A DNA stretch of 64,000 bases from Vitellaria paradoxa (Eukaryota; Streptophyta; Magnoliopsida; Ericales; Sapotaceae). The stretch is taken from assembly GCA_019916065.1 (NCBI GenBank), contig CM034241.1, forward strand, positions 13,711,728-13,775,727, in the 5' to 3' direction. This document shows, in pieces, positions 13,399 to 25,089 of the stretch; the stretch's first letter is position 1; every line of letters begins with the position of its first letter. A program made the position numbers and the translations under genes. The notes beneath the pieces are model-generated. The model was given only the letters and a program-made list of their open reading frames with translations, was not told the origin of the DNA and did no database searches.

Positions 13399-15950
13399 TA
13401 AGAGTTGATTTATCATACTGCATCAAAACCTTTAAAAAAAAAAATCATGCTACATCAAAATTGTTAAACACATTTGGCTTTCATTTGCCGATAGGCATCA
13501 ATTTTTACTCATCATTATTCTTCTCTAGTTATTTATGTTCGGCATCAACTTTTATTGGTTAATTATATCTACATCCTTTTAACATTTTGGTAATTATACT
13601 TAATGCCATAATATTTAAAAGTTACACTTGCTTCTCTTATTGTGAAATGTTATTAACATGACCTCATTTGATAAAATCAGTCATTAGAACTTATCATAAA
13701 ATGTCAAATTAACTAAAATTTTAGGTATTTTTCTTATTTTACTTATCTCATTTTCATATTTCGTTAGTTTTCTTTACAAAAATCTTTAAAAACCTTATAA
13801 TTTTACTTATTTTATTGTGAATTTTTGTAACCTAGTAAGACCTCGCAACATGGTGACTAAGAGTGTATGAGCCGCTCATAATTGACCCATTAACTCAGAT
13901 CAACTCATTCCTTAATAAGTCTAACTAAGTCACATATTGACTTGTTAAGAAACAATATACAATTTTGGATATTTTCAAAATAGGTGACTGATTTGACTAG
14001 CTAGGGCTAAAAAAATTTAAACATAAAATATATTTTAAAATTAAATTATTAAAAAATATTAAAATATTTTAAATATATTATATAATTTAAATAATTTAAA
14101 AAGTTTGAGTAGTTTGTTTTTCAGATTCCAATTAAAAAGTTAGGTTTTTTTCTCTTTATAATCTTATTTATTAATTATTTGATTTTTCATAATATATTAA
14201 AATAATACCAAAAGTCAAAAGGGGATTGAATAGTCATTTAACACCAAAAACGTTTTTTGGCCTCGATGATGATGATGAAGAATTCTTTTGGTATAAAATA
14301 ATTATTTTAATTCTCTCTTGGTGTGATTTTTAATCAATTAAAAATGGCAATAAAGTAACAAAAAAACCTAACTACAAGCTATTTTTTTTCCACATACTAA
14401 CTCATAAATATGTTAACTTTTTATGTAGCAATCAAGAAAAACTCAAATTTTTTTATTCCCAAACCAAGCTAGTAAGACAAAAGCAGCAAGCACGAGAGTC
14501 AAAATGAATCAAACTATTCAAGTTCAACTCGAGCCAACTCGAGCTTGGTTCTTAACTAAAACGAATTCAAAAAAAGTTTGATTTATAACTCGTTTAGAAT
14601 CAAGTTCAAACTTAAGCGTAAAAAAATTATACTCAAAAAATCATGAGTCAACTTGGCTAATGTACCAACTCTCGGGTTGAGAGGTTGGGCGTTCAAAACT
14701 TGCCATGGGCAAGACTAGTGGGGTTGGGGTTGTGAAGCGCCCTATATGGAGGGCTGGCGGATGCTTCACCTTTCAAAATAATAATAATAATAATATTTTT
14801 ATTATATTTTTTACAATATTGTATTTATTATATTTTAGACATATCTATTTAAAGTTCCAATTTTTTCGAATAACTCCAAAAATTTTAAAATTTTTTAATT
14901 TTCTCCGATCAAATTTTGTCATTTGTCACTTTTACACTAATTTTTTATTTTTTTGAACTTTTTCAGAACTTTAAATGTTATGATGCTATTTTGGTTTAAT
15001 TGAACTACTTGCGAGTCGATTTGGAGTTCAAGTCATTTTTTATCGAATCGAGTACGAACTTATATAAAAGTTTAAACTGAGTTTGAACTCAAAACTTGTA
15101 TAAATAGTTTGAGCCAAGCTGAGATAAGTTAAAACTCGACTTGATTCATTTCGTTTCTACCAAAGTATAAAAACGGATCGAGAGAGAGTAACAACATTTG
15201 CTAAAATTCTTTATACACTTATAATTTTTTTGAGTATTTTTATTAATGTCCAATAGTAGATCAACCTTCTAAATTTTAAAAAGTATTACCTTGCCCTCCC
15301 AAACTATGAAAATTCTTACCTTGGCCCCATCTGACTTTTCTGAATAGGCCAAACTATTTAAAATTACATGTTTTGAAATTACTTAAGGGATTGATTCACA
15401 ATTTAATTTACATATTTTGAAATCTTCTACTTAGAATTTGAGTTGATTAAAATTAATTGTAGCAATGATTTTGAATTTGATGACATTTAACTTGTAATAA
15501 ATTTTTTTGGATTGAAAATAATTTAAAAACCATAACCTTATTCTAAGTTCATGGCAACATATCCAAATATATACATAAATTATGATTTAAAAAAAATTAA
15601 GCTAAAAATTAAGATTTCAATAAGTTTCTGAAATTTTTGATTTGCTATTCAAGCATTACATCTGATGGTTATTATCAAATTTTTGTTTTCAAAATAAAAT
15701 AAAAATAAAACCAACAAAAAAATGAAATTTAAATGGTGTAGTTGAATTTAAAAAAAAAAAATCACACAAATTTAGACTCAAAATCGATAAAAAAAACTGT
15801 TAATTTCTTTTTTTTTTGGATGATCTAACATTCTTTTTTTTTTTTTTTTTTGGGTTCATCATGATTTTTCAAAAACCAAAATAGTGAAAATAGTAACAAC
15901 AAATGTATTAAAAAGTTGTACAAAATGAAACCAAAATCCTACAAAACTGA
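13399..15950. other. Intergenic spacer downstream of the SHOU4-like gene
   Basis: Strongly AT-rich. The stretches at 14520-14640 and 15010-15160 share CTCGAG/GAGTTCGAAC-type words often seen in degraded plant repeats. No gene, RNA gene or complete transposon end was recognised. Confidence 0.45.
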
Positions 15951-16446
15951 AATCAAATCCCAAGCATTCAGAGCTCTTTCATTATTAGCATCCCAAGCAT
16001 TCCGTGTTTCAATTGAACAGAATTTAACACTTGGAGTTCAAACAAATTAGCTCCTTTTCAAATACAGATGGAACACAGCCTGCATAGAATTCCATCTCAA
16101 AATAATGAGACACAATAAAAACAAAAATTTGAAAAAAAAAAAAACAAATTAACTCAAAACATCTCTAACATAAAACCCCTCATAAGTTTCAGAGTTCCTC
16201 TCCATCCTCTACTGTAATAATCACACCAACCCCCATTACAAAAGCTTTGAAGCCCAAATAAAAACTTCCAAAAAAAAGGAAAGAAAAGAAAAAAAAAAAA
16301 AAACGCATGAAACTATACAACTAATTAAAAAAAAAAAAATAGAGACATCACCACCATATATCAAACTATTCAACAAATTTTTAATCTCAAAGCGGCAATA
16401 CTCACGTGAAGAGATGTTCCCAAATGCTTCTTTGTATATATTTTCC

Positions 16447-16639
16447 TTACACCGGAATTACATCGATCTTCGAAGAATCCTCGCATCTCAAAACGATGCC
16501 TTCGAGGCTGGCGGGAAGAATACATCTAGTCCATTGGCATCCGGTGGGGATTGGCTCCGGGGGAGGAACAATCATTAGGACGTTATCATTCCGCTGGACA
16601 ACTCCCATTACGCTCACCGTGCTACCTTCTTTGATGTAC
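16447..16639 (-). CDS. SHOU4L: SHOU4-like coding exon 4 and stop
   Basis: Acceptor GAAAACAG lies before 16639. It encodes YIKEGSTVSVMGVVQRNDN through LEGIVLRCEDSSKIDVIPV and the TAA stop at 16447-16449. The downstream 3' UTR probably extends to about 15950-16000; I could not identify a clear poly(A) signal. The preceding intron is 432 bp. Confidence 0.92.
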
Positions 16640-19600
16640 CTGTTTTCCATTAACAGCCCAAAGCGTGAGTGAGTGAGGCTTTGGAAAAGCAAAACAAAGA
16701 AGACATTTAAAATGAATTATTTCAGCAATCAGAGTTTTTCAAGCTATTGTGGACGGAAAAATGAGACCAAAATGAATAGATATTTATCAAAAAAAAAAAA
16801 AAATTTAACTTTTGTTTTGTTAAGTAAACAAAAATTGCACAAATTAGTAATTTTATCTTCCCTTCATTTTTATTTTTCCTCCACAAATCCATGTGCCAAA
16901 CATAGTATTAGAGTGTCTATTCTAAGGCCAAAATTTTCCTAAATCTACTATTAAAGCAACAGATCCATCTTCCCTACCCCCCTTTTCTTTTGGTAAATGT
17001 GATTGAACTTTCACACCCAAAATTTCAAAAGGGTGCATGCAGTTAAGATGGCAAAGAGACTGAATTTTTACCCTTCTTTCAATCGCATTATACGATCATC
17101 ACTCGAAAGGTTTCTTTCTGCCAACCATCTGATGAACTCTGGAGACATATCCTTGTTTGACTGATTGATGTCAAGAACAACAGATTCATCAACATACGGA
17201 GTCACCTTAGCACCATAGCCAGTCTTAACCAATGCCCTCAACCCAGATTGGAAGTCAGAAATGTAGAAATCGACAACATGCCTCTGCAAATTATAAACAA
17301 AAAATATCTGAATAGAGCATGCTTGTGCATATGGAAAGCACCTCCTCTTCAGGAAATAAACTTCATCAACACAGAACATATCCAAACACGATTAGGTGGG
17401 GGGGGGGGGGGGAGGAAAAACAAAAGTAGCCGTAGCAAGAAAAGAAAAAGTGATTTAAAGATGTAACATGCATGTAGAAGTAAAGCAGGAAACCCCCTAG
17501 TTAGAACTCAAAACACACTTCACAATCGATTCATGAATAAATTATAAGGATGACCTTACAAAAATGAGGAAACAAGAGCAAACACTCTGCAATAAATGCA
17601 TATGCACCTTTGTCTTTCTCTTTATTTATTTATTTATAATAATAATTATTATTATTTATTTTTTTTTTGGGGGGGGGGGGTGGTTCTAGATGGTTTTATA
17701 ACATTAATAATTGAACACCATCAAGACAATCATTCAACATGCTACCAACAACTGAACAACTGGGGTCCAGGCAATTTCAAGCCAACTTAGGAAGCATGGA
17801 CAAATAGGCACCCTATGCATGTGATACTCCTAAGAATTGTTTGAATATGTGTTGCATATGCGGCATGGCATGTTATTCCACATTAATAAGATCAAACCCT
17901 CCAAAATTGTTTTAAGATCCTAATGATCCTCTCAAGTCATTGCTAATTGGTTTTAAGTTAGATGTTTTAACTAAGTATTAAAGCTGATTTTGGGAGGACA
18001 TATCCCCCTTTTTTTTATCTCAATTTCCCAATTCTGCACTCTTGTACTTGGTGTAACCGTTTGTCTCTTCACATGCGAAACACATACAAGGGGGGAATGC
18101 ATGTGGGAGTGCCTTGGAATATATCTCATATCAACAAAATCAAGCTTTCGAAAACATTATAAGTTCTTTACTAATTATCAATTGATTTCAAATTGGATGC
18201 TTTTAAAACACACACACACACACACACACACACCTCATCTTTTGGACATGCCTATTGGCATGTTTAATCTTTGCTACTGTTGTAAGTTGAAAAATACTTG
18301 AATTTTGAGGTGAAATGTTGAACGTATTATTTTTCAATATATTTCTTGTGGCGTTATGGATATATTAATATGATATATATTTAACAAGTCATACGTTACC
18401 AATAAATATATATTGGCAAGTGCAGGTACATGGCCACACCAACATAAGTCGATACCATGTCAACGTTACGATGGTCTTAGCCTAAGAAGCATGGATACAG
18501 ATAGATACGAATACGATACGAGTACGAATACAGATACGGCAATTTAAAAAAAAAAATGAGAACACGGATACGACAGGGGTACGGCAAAAAATTATAAATT
18601 TTATATATTGTATAATTTAATATACAAAATATAACAAAATATAAGTCATAAGATTTTATAATTTTAGGAATTTCAATTACTCAAATCTAGATTTTTCTTA
18701 ATCATATATTTGAAAAAAATAATAAAATAATTGGATATGTCGTGGCGTATCCGATACGTATTGTGAAGAATTCAAAGAGTATGTGTATTCGATACGTATT
18801 GGACACGGACATAGTACCCATTTTGGAGTATTCATGCTTTTTAGGTCCCAGCCACCTTAGCACTATTGGATTATTCTTTCCCCTGAGGGCGAACACACAC
18901 TCGTTTCATAGGTGCACCACCAATGATGCCTCAACAAGACCATTAGCCCATAGGTTGGCACTTCTCTCCCAGGACATTCTTGTGACCCTTCCGGCCATGA
19001 GAGCATCCCCCTGGCAGGCTTCCCCATGGGACTTTCTGCTATCAATACTAGAGTTCAATACTTAGCTTGCAATAAAAAAGCTATTACCCTTGGTTACGAG
19101 TAAAGCTTAACACCCCTCCTCCAAAGGTCCCTCTTACCCATGAGCACCTCCAAGTTCTCATGGTTATTCACTCTTGCACAATAGTAGGGACCAACCGCTT
19201 GGTGGCCAGAGCTAGGAAATCCACTGAGGCTCACTCAGTAGGTCTAAAGAGAGAAGCACTCCTATATATACCCTCTTCATCCATCTTGCATTCATTCTTG
19301 TGCTCTTTCTTGCTCTAAACCACTCTAGCTTAGCTTCCAGCTTGCTTGACTCTCAATAACTCCCTCCATTTTAGACACTCAACATTGTTCATAACCAGTC
19401 GAAACCTCCAGCACACCCCCCGATCACCCACAATAGATAATATATATTTTCTCATCATATCCCTCATTTTTCCAAGATTAACATGTCACATGTCTATGCC
19501 TCTTACAGCAAGCACATCTTGGCTCAAGTTGGTAACTTGTTGACTTCACTGTACCAAGAATGATGGGCTCCAAACACAACAACAACAACAACAACAACAA

Positions 19601-22600
19601 CATAAGCCTTATCCTATTAAGTGGAGTCGGCTACATGGATCACATGGCGCCACTGTGTTCTATCAAAAACCATATCTTGATGTAGATCATTTATAATAAG
19701 GTCTCTTCTGACAATTTCTCCAAGTGTTCTTTTAGATCTTCCTCTACTTCTTCTTATTGGACTAAAAACCATTTGATTAACTCTTCTCACTAGAGCTGGC
19801 TACATGGATCACACGGCGCTACTGTGTTCTATCAAAAACCATATCTTGATGTAAATCATTTATAATAAGGTCTCTTCTGATAACTTCTCCAAGTGTTCTT
19901 TTAGGTCTTCCCTCTACTTCTTCTTATTGGACTAAAAACCATTTGATCAACTCTCCTCATTGGAGCCTCTAGCGGTCTTCTTTGCATATGACCAAACTAC
20001 TTTAACCGGGTTTCTATAATATTCTCCTCAATAGGTGCAACCCTAACTTTCTCCCTAATACAATCATTCCGAATCTTATCTTTTCTTGTATGTCCACTCA
20101 TCCATCTCAACATTCTCAACTCTACTACACCAATTCTTTGCTCTTGTTGTCCCTTCAGTGCCTAGCACTTGCTTCCATAGAGCATAGCTAGTCTTATAGC
20201 AGTTCGGTAAAACTTTCCTTTAAATTTATTAGGTACCTTGCGGTCACAAATGACTCCCGATACATTTCTCCATTTTAACCACCTACCTTGTATCCTATGT
20301 ATGATATCCCCATCAATTTCTCTGTCACTTTGTAAAATCAATCCAAGATATCAAAACCTTGACGCTTTTGGTATGCTGTGCTCTCCAATTTTTACCTCCA
20401 AATTATTACTAGCTTGTCTCTTGTTAAACTTACAATTCCTATACTCTGTTTTGCTTTTACTTAAACGGAAACCCTTTGATTCTAAGGTTTCTCTCCACAC
20501 CTCAAGTTTAGCATTAACTTCCTCTCTCGATTCCTCTACTAAAACTATATCATCCGCAAAAAGCATACATTTAGGCACTGCCTCTTGGATATATCTAGTA
20601 AGTATGTCCAAAACTAAAGTGAAAAGGTATGGGCTTAAGGATAACTCTTGATGCAACCCTATCTTTATGAGAAAATCTTTAGTCATACCTCAAGGAGTTC
20701 TAACACTTGTTGTTGCTCCCTCATACATATCCCTTATAGCACAAATATAAGTTATACGAACACCTTGCTTTTCCAATGCCTTCCATAAAACTTCTCGTGG
20801 CACCCGATCATAAACCTTTTCTAAATCAATGAAAACCATGTGCAGGTCTGTCTCTCTACTTTGGTACCTTTCCATCAAACCTCGCAAAAGGTATATAACC
20901 TACGTTGTTGATCTTCCTGACATAAATCCAAATTGGTTCTCTGATATACGAGTCTCTTGTCTTAATCTGTACTCAATCACTCTTTCCCAAAGTTTCATAG
21001 TGTGGCTCATGAGTTTGATCCCTCGGTAGTTTCCATAGTTCTGAATATCTCCTTTGTTCTTGTAGATAGGTATCAGAATGCTCTTCCTCCATTCGTCTGG
21101 CATTCTCTTGGACTTTAAAATCTCATTAAACAACTTAGTGAGCCAACGAATACCTTGTTCTCCTAACCTCTTCCACACTTCTATAGGTATGTTATCCGGA
21201 CCTACAGTCTTACCATTGTCCATCTTCCTAAGTGCTTCTTTTACCTCCACTTCCCGAATTCTCCGATAAAAAGCAAAGTTTTGTTCCTCCTTTTGAGTGT
21301 TTAGGCCTTCCATGTCTATACTCATCTGCACGTCATTGAAAAGCTTGCAGAAATAACTCTTCCATTTTTCTTTGATATCTCTGTCTATCATCGAGACTTT
21401 TCCTTCTTCATCTTTGATGCATTTCACTTGATCCAAATCTCTTGTTTTCTTTTCCCTACTTTTAGCAAGCTTATAGATCTGTCATTTGCCACTTTTTGTA
21501 CCTAAAGCTTGGTAAAGCCCCTCAAAAGTTTTAGATTTAGCCTCACTCACTGCTTTCTTTGTCTCAGCTCTGGCCGCTCGATACTTTTCCCAATTTACCA
21601 TATTGTTACCAAGGTGTAAAACTTTGAAACATTCTCTTTTAATTTTAATCTTCTCCTAAACATTTTCATTCCACCACCATGAATCTTTACCTTTAGGTCC
21701 AAATCCCTTTAATTCACCTAAAACTACCTTGGCTACCTTCCGAATCCCATTGGCCATTTCTTCCCACATACTATTAGCACTCCCTTGTAGCTCCCAAACT
21801 CTTTCCTCTATTAGCTTTCTTTGAAAAACCAAAAGTTTGTCATCCTTAAGTTGCCACCACTTGATCCTTAACTTGTCTACTTCTATGTTTTTGACTCTTG
21901 ACCCGCACATCAAGAACCAAAACTCTATACTGTGTGATCAAGGTCTCTCCATGTATGACTTTACAATCCTTACAAATCCTTCCGTCTGAATTTTTTACCA
22001 AAAAGAATTCGATTTGTGAACTTGAGACCCCACTTTTGTATGTAATTAGATGTTCTTCCCTCTTCTTAAAACAAGTATTTGCAATCTTGAGGTCATACGC
22101 CATAGTAAAGTCCAGAATGGATTTCCCTTCCTCATTGAGTACCCCAACACCAAAACCACCATGCGATCCAGCATACTGTCCCGCTTCTTTTCCAATATGA
22201 CCATTAAAATCATCACCTAAAATAATCTTCTCGTCCTGTGGAATTCCTTACATTAACCCTTCCAAATCTTCCCAAAATCTAACCTTCTCTTGTTCCCCCA
22301 AATCTACCTGTAGTGCATAGGCGCTTATGATATTGAAAGTCTCATGTTCAATGACCATTTTTATGGATAAGATCCTATCACCTACCCTTTTAACCTCCAC
22401 TACATTGTTCTTCCAAATCTTGTCCACAATAATACTGACCCCATTTTTTGCTCTGACCTTCCCTGTGAACCAAAGTTTGAATCCTGAACTGTCTAGTTCC
22501 TTAGCCTTTTCTCTCACCCACTTGGTTTCTTGAAGACACATAATATGGATCCTCCTTCGCATCATGGTGTCAACAACCTCCATAGATTTCCCTGTTAAAA

Positions 22601-25089
22601 TTCCGATATTCCAAGTCCCAAGGCGTAACTTATTCGAATGGACTAACTTCTTTACCCACATCCATCCAGAAAAATGTTTGAACCCTTGCTTATTTAACAC
22701 TACATCCGGGCGTCGATACAGCGGCTTTAGCTCATTTAACACTGTACTCAAGTCATACAGCGCGTTACTTCCGGGTAACGACCTAGCATTAACACAATTT
22801 CTTCATTGATCCATATCATAAAAGATTCGACAAAGTTTTACGCTAGCTGTCGACTACCTAACACAACCCTTCTCCTCCTCCTTTATCCGGGTTTGGGACC
22901 GGCTATGAAAAAAACATAGGCGGAGTTGGGCTCCAAACACAAATTAACAAAATAATATATGCATGGCATAAAGACACCAGATTTTGACAATTGATACAAG
23001 TCTTCATCTTTCTTAAAGAAAGCTCTCAAAGTTTTTCTATTTGCATTGACTGATTCAATTTGATATTCAATAGTATGAAGCCAGCATAAGATTGTACAAT
23101 CCAAAATTGTTGCATGTTTTCTCTAAACATTGGTTCATTCATGGGCATTTGGAAAAAGGGTGCCGATATGAATATAAAGAAAGATTGTCACCATATAAAA
23201 AACTCCACAAGGAGAACATGTACCAACACACACCCAATAATGAACAGGTAAACAAAAAGTAAAACTATAGAAAGAAAGGAGTCATTTTCTAACCGGATGC
23301 TAACTAGAATAGTTTGTTGACATGGACTGTATCATCTTCATGTGATTTATTGTTGGAAGTATAATATAATAAGATGACTTGTGCACTATAAATATATGAG
23401 ATCTCTCAAAATTTTCCGAAAATCAGTGGTTTGGAGAACTTAGTTTTATGAAGTGATAACCATCCAGCATAAGCATTAAAGCAATTATTTTTCTCACCTC
23501 AAGAGATCGGAGACCCCACGTAAAGCGGCGATGTGTAGGGTTGGCAGCTTTTGAATCCCACCCACGATACTCATACAAGCCTGTGGATGTATAAACACAT
23601 CTAGGAACCTTTTGGAATGATGACTCAAGAGGAACATTTCCGCATGTAACCACCTGGAAGAAATTACAAAATCCACCCTCATCAGTACAGGCAGAGTAAT
23701 GTAAAATACAACATTATAATCCTCCTTAGTAATTAACAGAAATTCTACTTATCTGAATGTAAAAAGCAAACTAGGAATTCACTTATACCAAGTTAAAAGA
23801 ATCAAAACAAAATAGTGAAATTAAGTTAGAAATTGCAGCATAACTGTGGTTCTGCATCTATATAAACTTCAAAGAATCTCCTGATTTCACTTCTTGATTG
23901 ACCAAAATCTCAGACAATTCATCTTATAGAACTGCTGATGACTCAGATAAATGCTTGGATTTAAGGCATGGAACCTCAGGAATGAATTTAACCAAATAAT
24001 CCAAAAACAAAAGAAAACATCACAGCCAGACCTGAGTAACAGAATTCAACTTGAAAGAGCAAGAAACTATTTTGAGAACCTGTAGAAAAACTAATAAATA
24101 TAGAACCTGCATAAGTTTTATAGTCAAAGCATTCCTCTAGGAGCCCATGCAAGGGGCAAAAAGAGTAGAAACACAGTTTAAGCATTATTCAAGATGTTCC
24201 ATACCCCAGAAACCTTGACAAATTGCCCATCTCTTGCAGTTCTAAGCTCTGCGTCTGGATAACTTGCAACAAAGCCAGTAATAGCCCTTGTTCCCCAACA
24301 GATATTCCAGGTGAATACCGAAGCAACGGCACCAAAAAGAACCACAACAACAACAAGAAGAACAGGATTGTGAACAGCCCCAAGGATGAAACCACCGGCA
24401 ATAAACCCCATGACAAACAGCAGAATCATTGCCCAAAGGATTGGCTTAGGGAAGCTCCTGTGGAAGGAGTACTCTTCCTCTTGACTAAGGTTAGTAACAG
24501 CCTGATTATGAACTATAGGTGCACTGTGTAGCTTGACTGAACCTGTGTAATCCAATGGACCAGAAAGTTTACGAGGAGCCCCTGATGAATTCAGTGGGCC
24601 TGAAGATATGGGTCCAGATGTGATGAGGCCTGTGGTGGGCAGAACTGGAGGTAGAGGGCCAGAATTTTGACGGGAAACAGTGTTTGCTCCTCCACCTTGA
24701 GGACCCGATGATTTCTTCATTGGCTCTCCATGTCTATTAAGAGGCCCAGAGTTGGTCTTCTTCAGTGAAGCAGAACCAGGACCCCCAGCAGCAGAAACAG
24801 AACCAACCCGATTCACAGTATTGGGCATCAATTGGCCTGAGTGGGAACTAGCACCACCAAATGAGCCAGTTCTTGAGGGGGCATTATGTATAGGTCCAGA
24901 TTTTCGTGACCTGGAGCCATCAGCAGTAAGATCAAACATTTTCCCAAGTTCTCCAGACTTTTTGATATCACCACCAGTGTAGGGCATGGCCACTGAGCTC
25001 ATTGTGGGAGGCTTTTCTTTTGGTTGCTCAGGCCGGCCTGATACGTAAAGGCCATTGCTCAACTGATGGGATGGGAACCGAGAACCCAT
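16447..25089 (-). CDS. SHOU4L: SHOU4/SHOU4L-family membrane protein, complete gene (4 coding exons)
   Basis: Coding exons on the minus strand are 25089-24205, 23653-23498, 17283-17072 and 16639-16447 (stop TAA 16449-16447): 1446 nt, 481 residues. All introns are GT-AG and phases agree (0, 0, 2). The N-terminus MGSRFPSHQLSNGLYVSGRP and the C-terminus ending in DVIPV match my memory of Arabidopsis At1g16860/At1g78880, which are about 470-480 aa. Residues 1-215 are a Ser/Gly/Pro-rich cytosolic region with repeated SGP motifs. Two membrane segments follow at about 216-238 and 242-264, then a conserved C-terminal domain. In Arabidopsis this family sits at the plasma membrane and restrains exocytosis of cellulose synthase complexes. 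Older annotations call it ubiquitin protease C19-related, but I see no protease catalytic motif. Reading frames are intact. The symbol is by family recognition; SHOU4 versus SHOU4L is not resolved. Confidence 0.92.
17072..17283 (-). CDS. SHOU4L: SHOU4-like coding exon 3
   Basis: Acceptor TTTGCAG lies before 17283 and donor GTAAAA at 17071. It encodes RHVVDFYISDFQSGLRALVK through SSDDRIMRLKEG and ends two bases into a Gly codon. It is separated from exon 2 by a 6.2-kb intron filled with transposons. Confidence 0.92.
18481..18845. mobile_element. MITE with 18-bp near-perfect terminal inverted repeats
   Basis: It starts CCTAAGAAGCATGGATAC; the reverse complement of its end is CCTAAAAAGCATGAATAC (2 mismatches in 18). 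Subterminal repeats of GATACG/GTATCG flank an AT-rich core. It has no coding capacity. No clear TSD. Confidence 0.65.
18846..19560. repeat. LTR-like or repeat-derived segment in the intron
   Basis: Less AT-rich than its surroundings, with a TATA-like CCTATATATACCCTCTTCAT near 19262 followed by CTTGCTCTAAACCACTC. This looks like the promoter part of a retrotransposon LTR. No TG...CA ends with a TSD were found. Short ORFs here (18863-19045 minus) are not supported as genes. Confidence 0.3.
19631..19967. repeat. Tandem duplication of about 169 bp inside the LINE 3' region
   Basis: CTACATGGATCACATGGCG at 19631 recurs as CTACATGGATCACACGGCG at 19800. The two units match along their length with scattered substitutions. 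The duplicated segment encodes the end of the LINE ORF. Confidence 0.8.
20351..21436 (-). pseudogene. LINE reverse transcriptase domain, with in-frame stops
   Basis: One reading frame carries the RT domain through internal stops near 20897 and 20687. Motifs in order: VKEALRKMDNGKTVGPDNIP, WRKSILIPIYKNKGD, NYGNYRGIKLMSHTMKLWER, ENQFGFMSGRSTT, HMVFIDLEKVYDRVPREVLW, then catalytic FADD in CMLFADDIVLVEES. The order and wording fit RTE-clade LINEs. The C-terminal part continues to about 19600 in another frame (RLKWFGHMQRRP). Confidence 0.85.
22248..22751 (-). pseudogene. LINE endonuclease domain (APE-like), fragment
   Basis: Contains the N-terminal motifs of an apurinic-type endonuclease/exonuclease/phosphatase domain: LRLGTWNIGILTGKSMEVVD (catalytic Asn in TWNIG), then IHIMCLQETKWV with the catalytic Glu, and FNIISAYAL. 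The domain continues in other frames to about 21660 (pieces at 21846-22103 and 21656-21913), so it is broken by frameshifts. Confidence 0.8.
23498..23653 (-). CDS. SHOU4L: SHOU4-like coding exon 2 (52 codons)
   Basis: Acceptor TTCCAG lies just before 23653 and donor GTGAGA at 23497. It encodes VVTCGNVPLESSF through RFTWGLRSLE, with conserved Cys and the YEYRGW motif of the family. The intron before it is 551 bp. Confidence 0.92.
24205..25089 (-). CDS. SHOU4L: SHOU4-like coding exon 1 (residues 1-295)
   Basis: Starts at ATG 25089-25087; an in-frame TTG just upstream is not a plausible plant start. The exon covers the whole SGP-repeat region and both membrane segments (PILWAMILLFVMGFIAGG and VLLVVVVVLFGAVASVF), and ends after VKVSG at a GTATGG donor (24204). 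Exon 2 joins in phase 0. Confidence 0.92.

Larger units (their letters stand above)
19580..22926 (-). mobile_element. RTE-type LINE retrotransposon, nearly full length, degenerate
   Basis: Minus-strand element whose 3' end is a (TTG)n tail (plus strand ACAACAACAAC from 19577), as in plant RTE LINEs. The flanks carry the same 16-base sequence TGGGCTCCAAACACAA at 19564-19579 and 22927-22942, a target-site duplication. From its 5' end it has a short leader (CCGCCTATG...CCGGTCCCAAACCCGG), then endonuclease, reverse transcriptase and a C-terminal tail. Frameshifts and stops make it inactive. Confidence 0.88.
17284..23497 (-). other. Intron 2 of the SHOU4-like gene, 6.2 kb, transposon-loaded
   Basis: Bounded by GTGAGA (23497) and TTTGCAG (17284). 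It contains a poly(G) run (about 17398-17412), a second G run near 17669-17681, a (CA)n run (18210-18233), a MITE (18481-18845), LTR-like sequence (18846-19560) and a LINE (19580-22926). Flanking exons remain intact, so insertions appear tolerated. Confidence 0.85.

Noticed and set aside
14640..14780. Possible SINE or tRNA-derived element (GTTCAAAAC, B-box-like)
   Set aside because: No convincing A box, tail or target duplication; a single B-box-like word is insufficient.
18863..19045. Minus-strand ORF of 60 codons in the SHOU4-like intron
   Set aside because: Lies in repeat-derived sequence, with no domain and no splice context.
24752..24982. Plus-strand ORF opposite SHOU4-like exon 1
   Set aside because: Shadow of a conserved coding exon with correct splice sites on the other strand.
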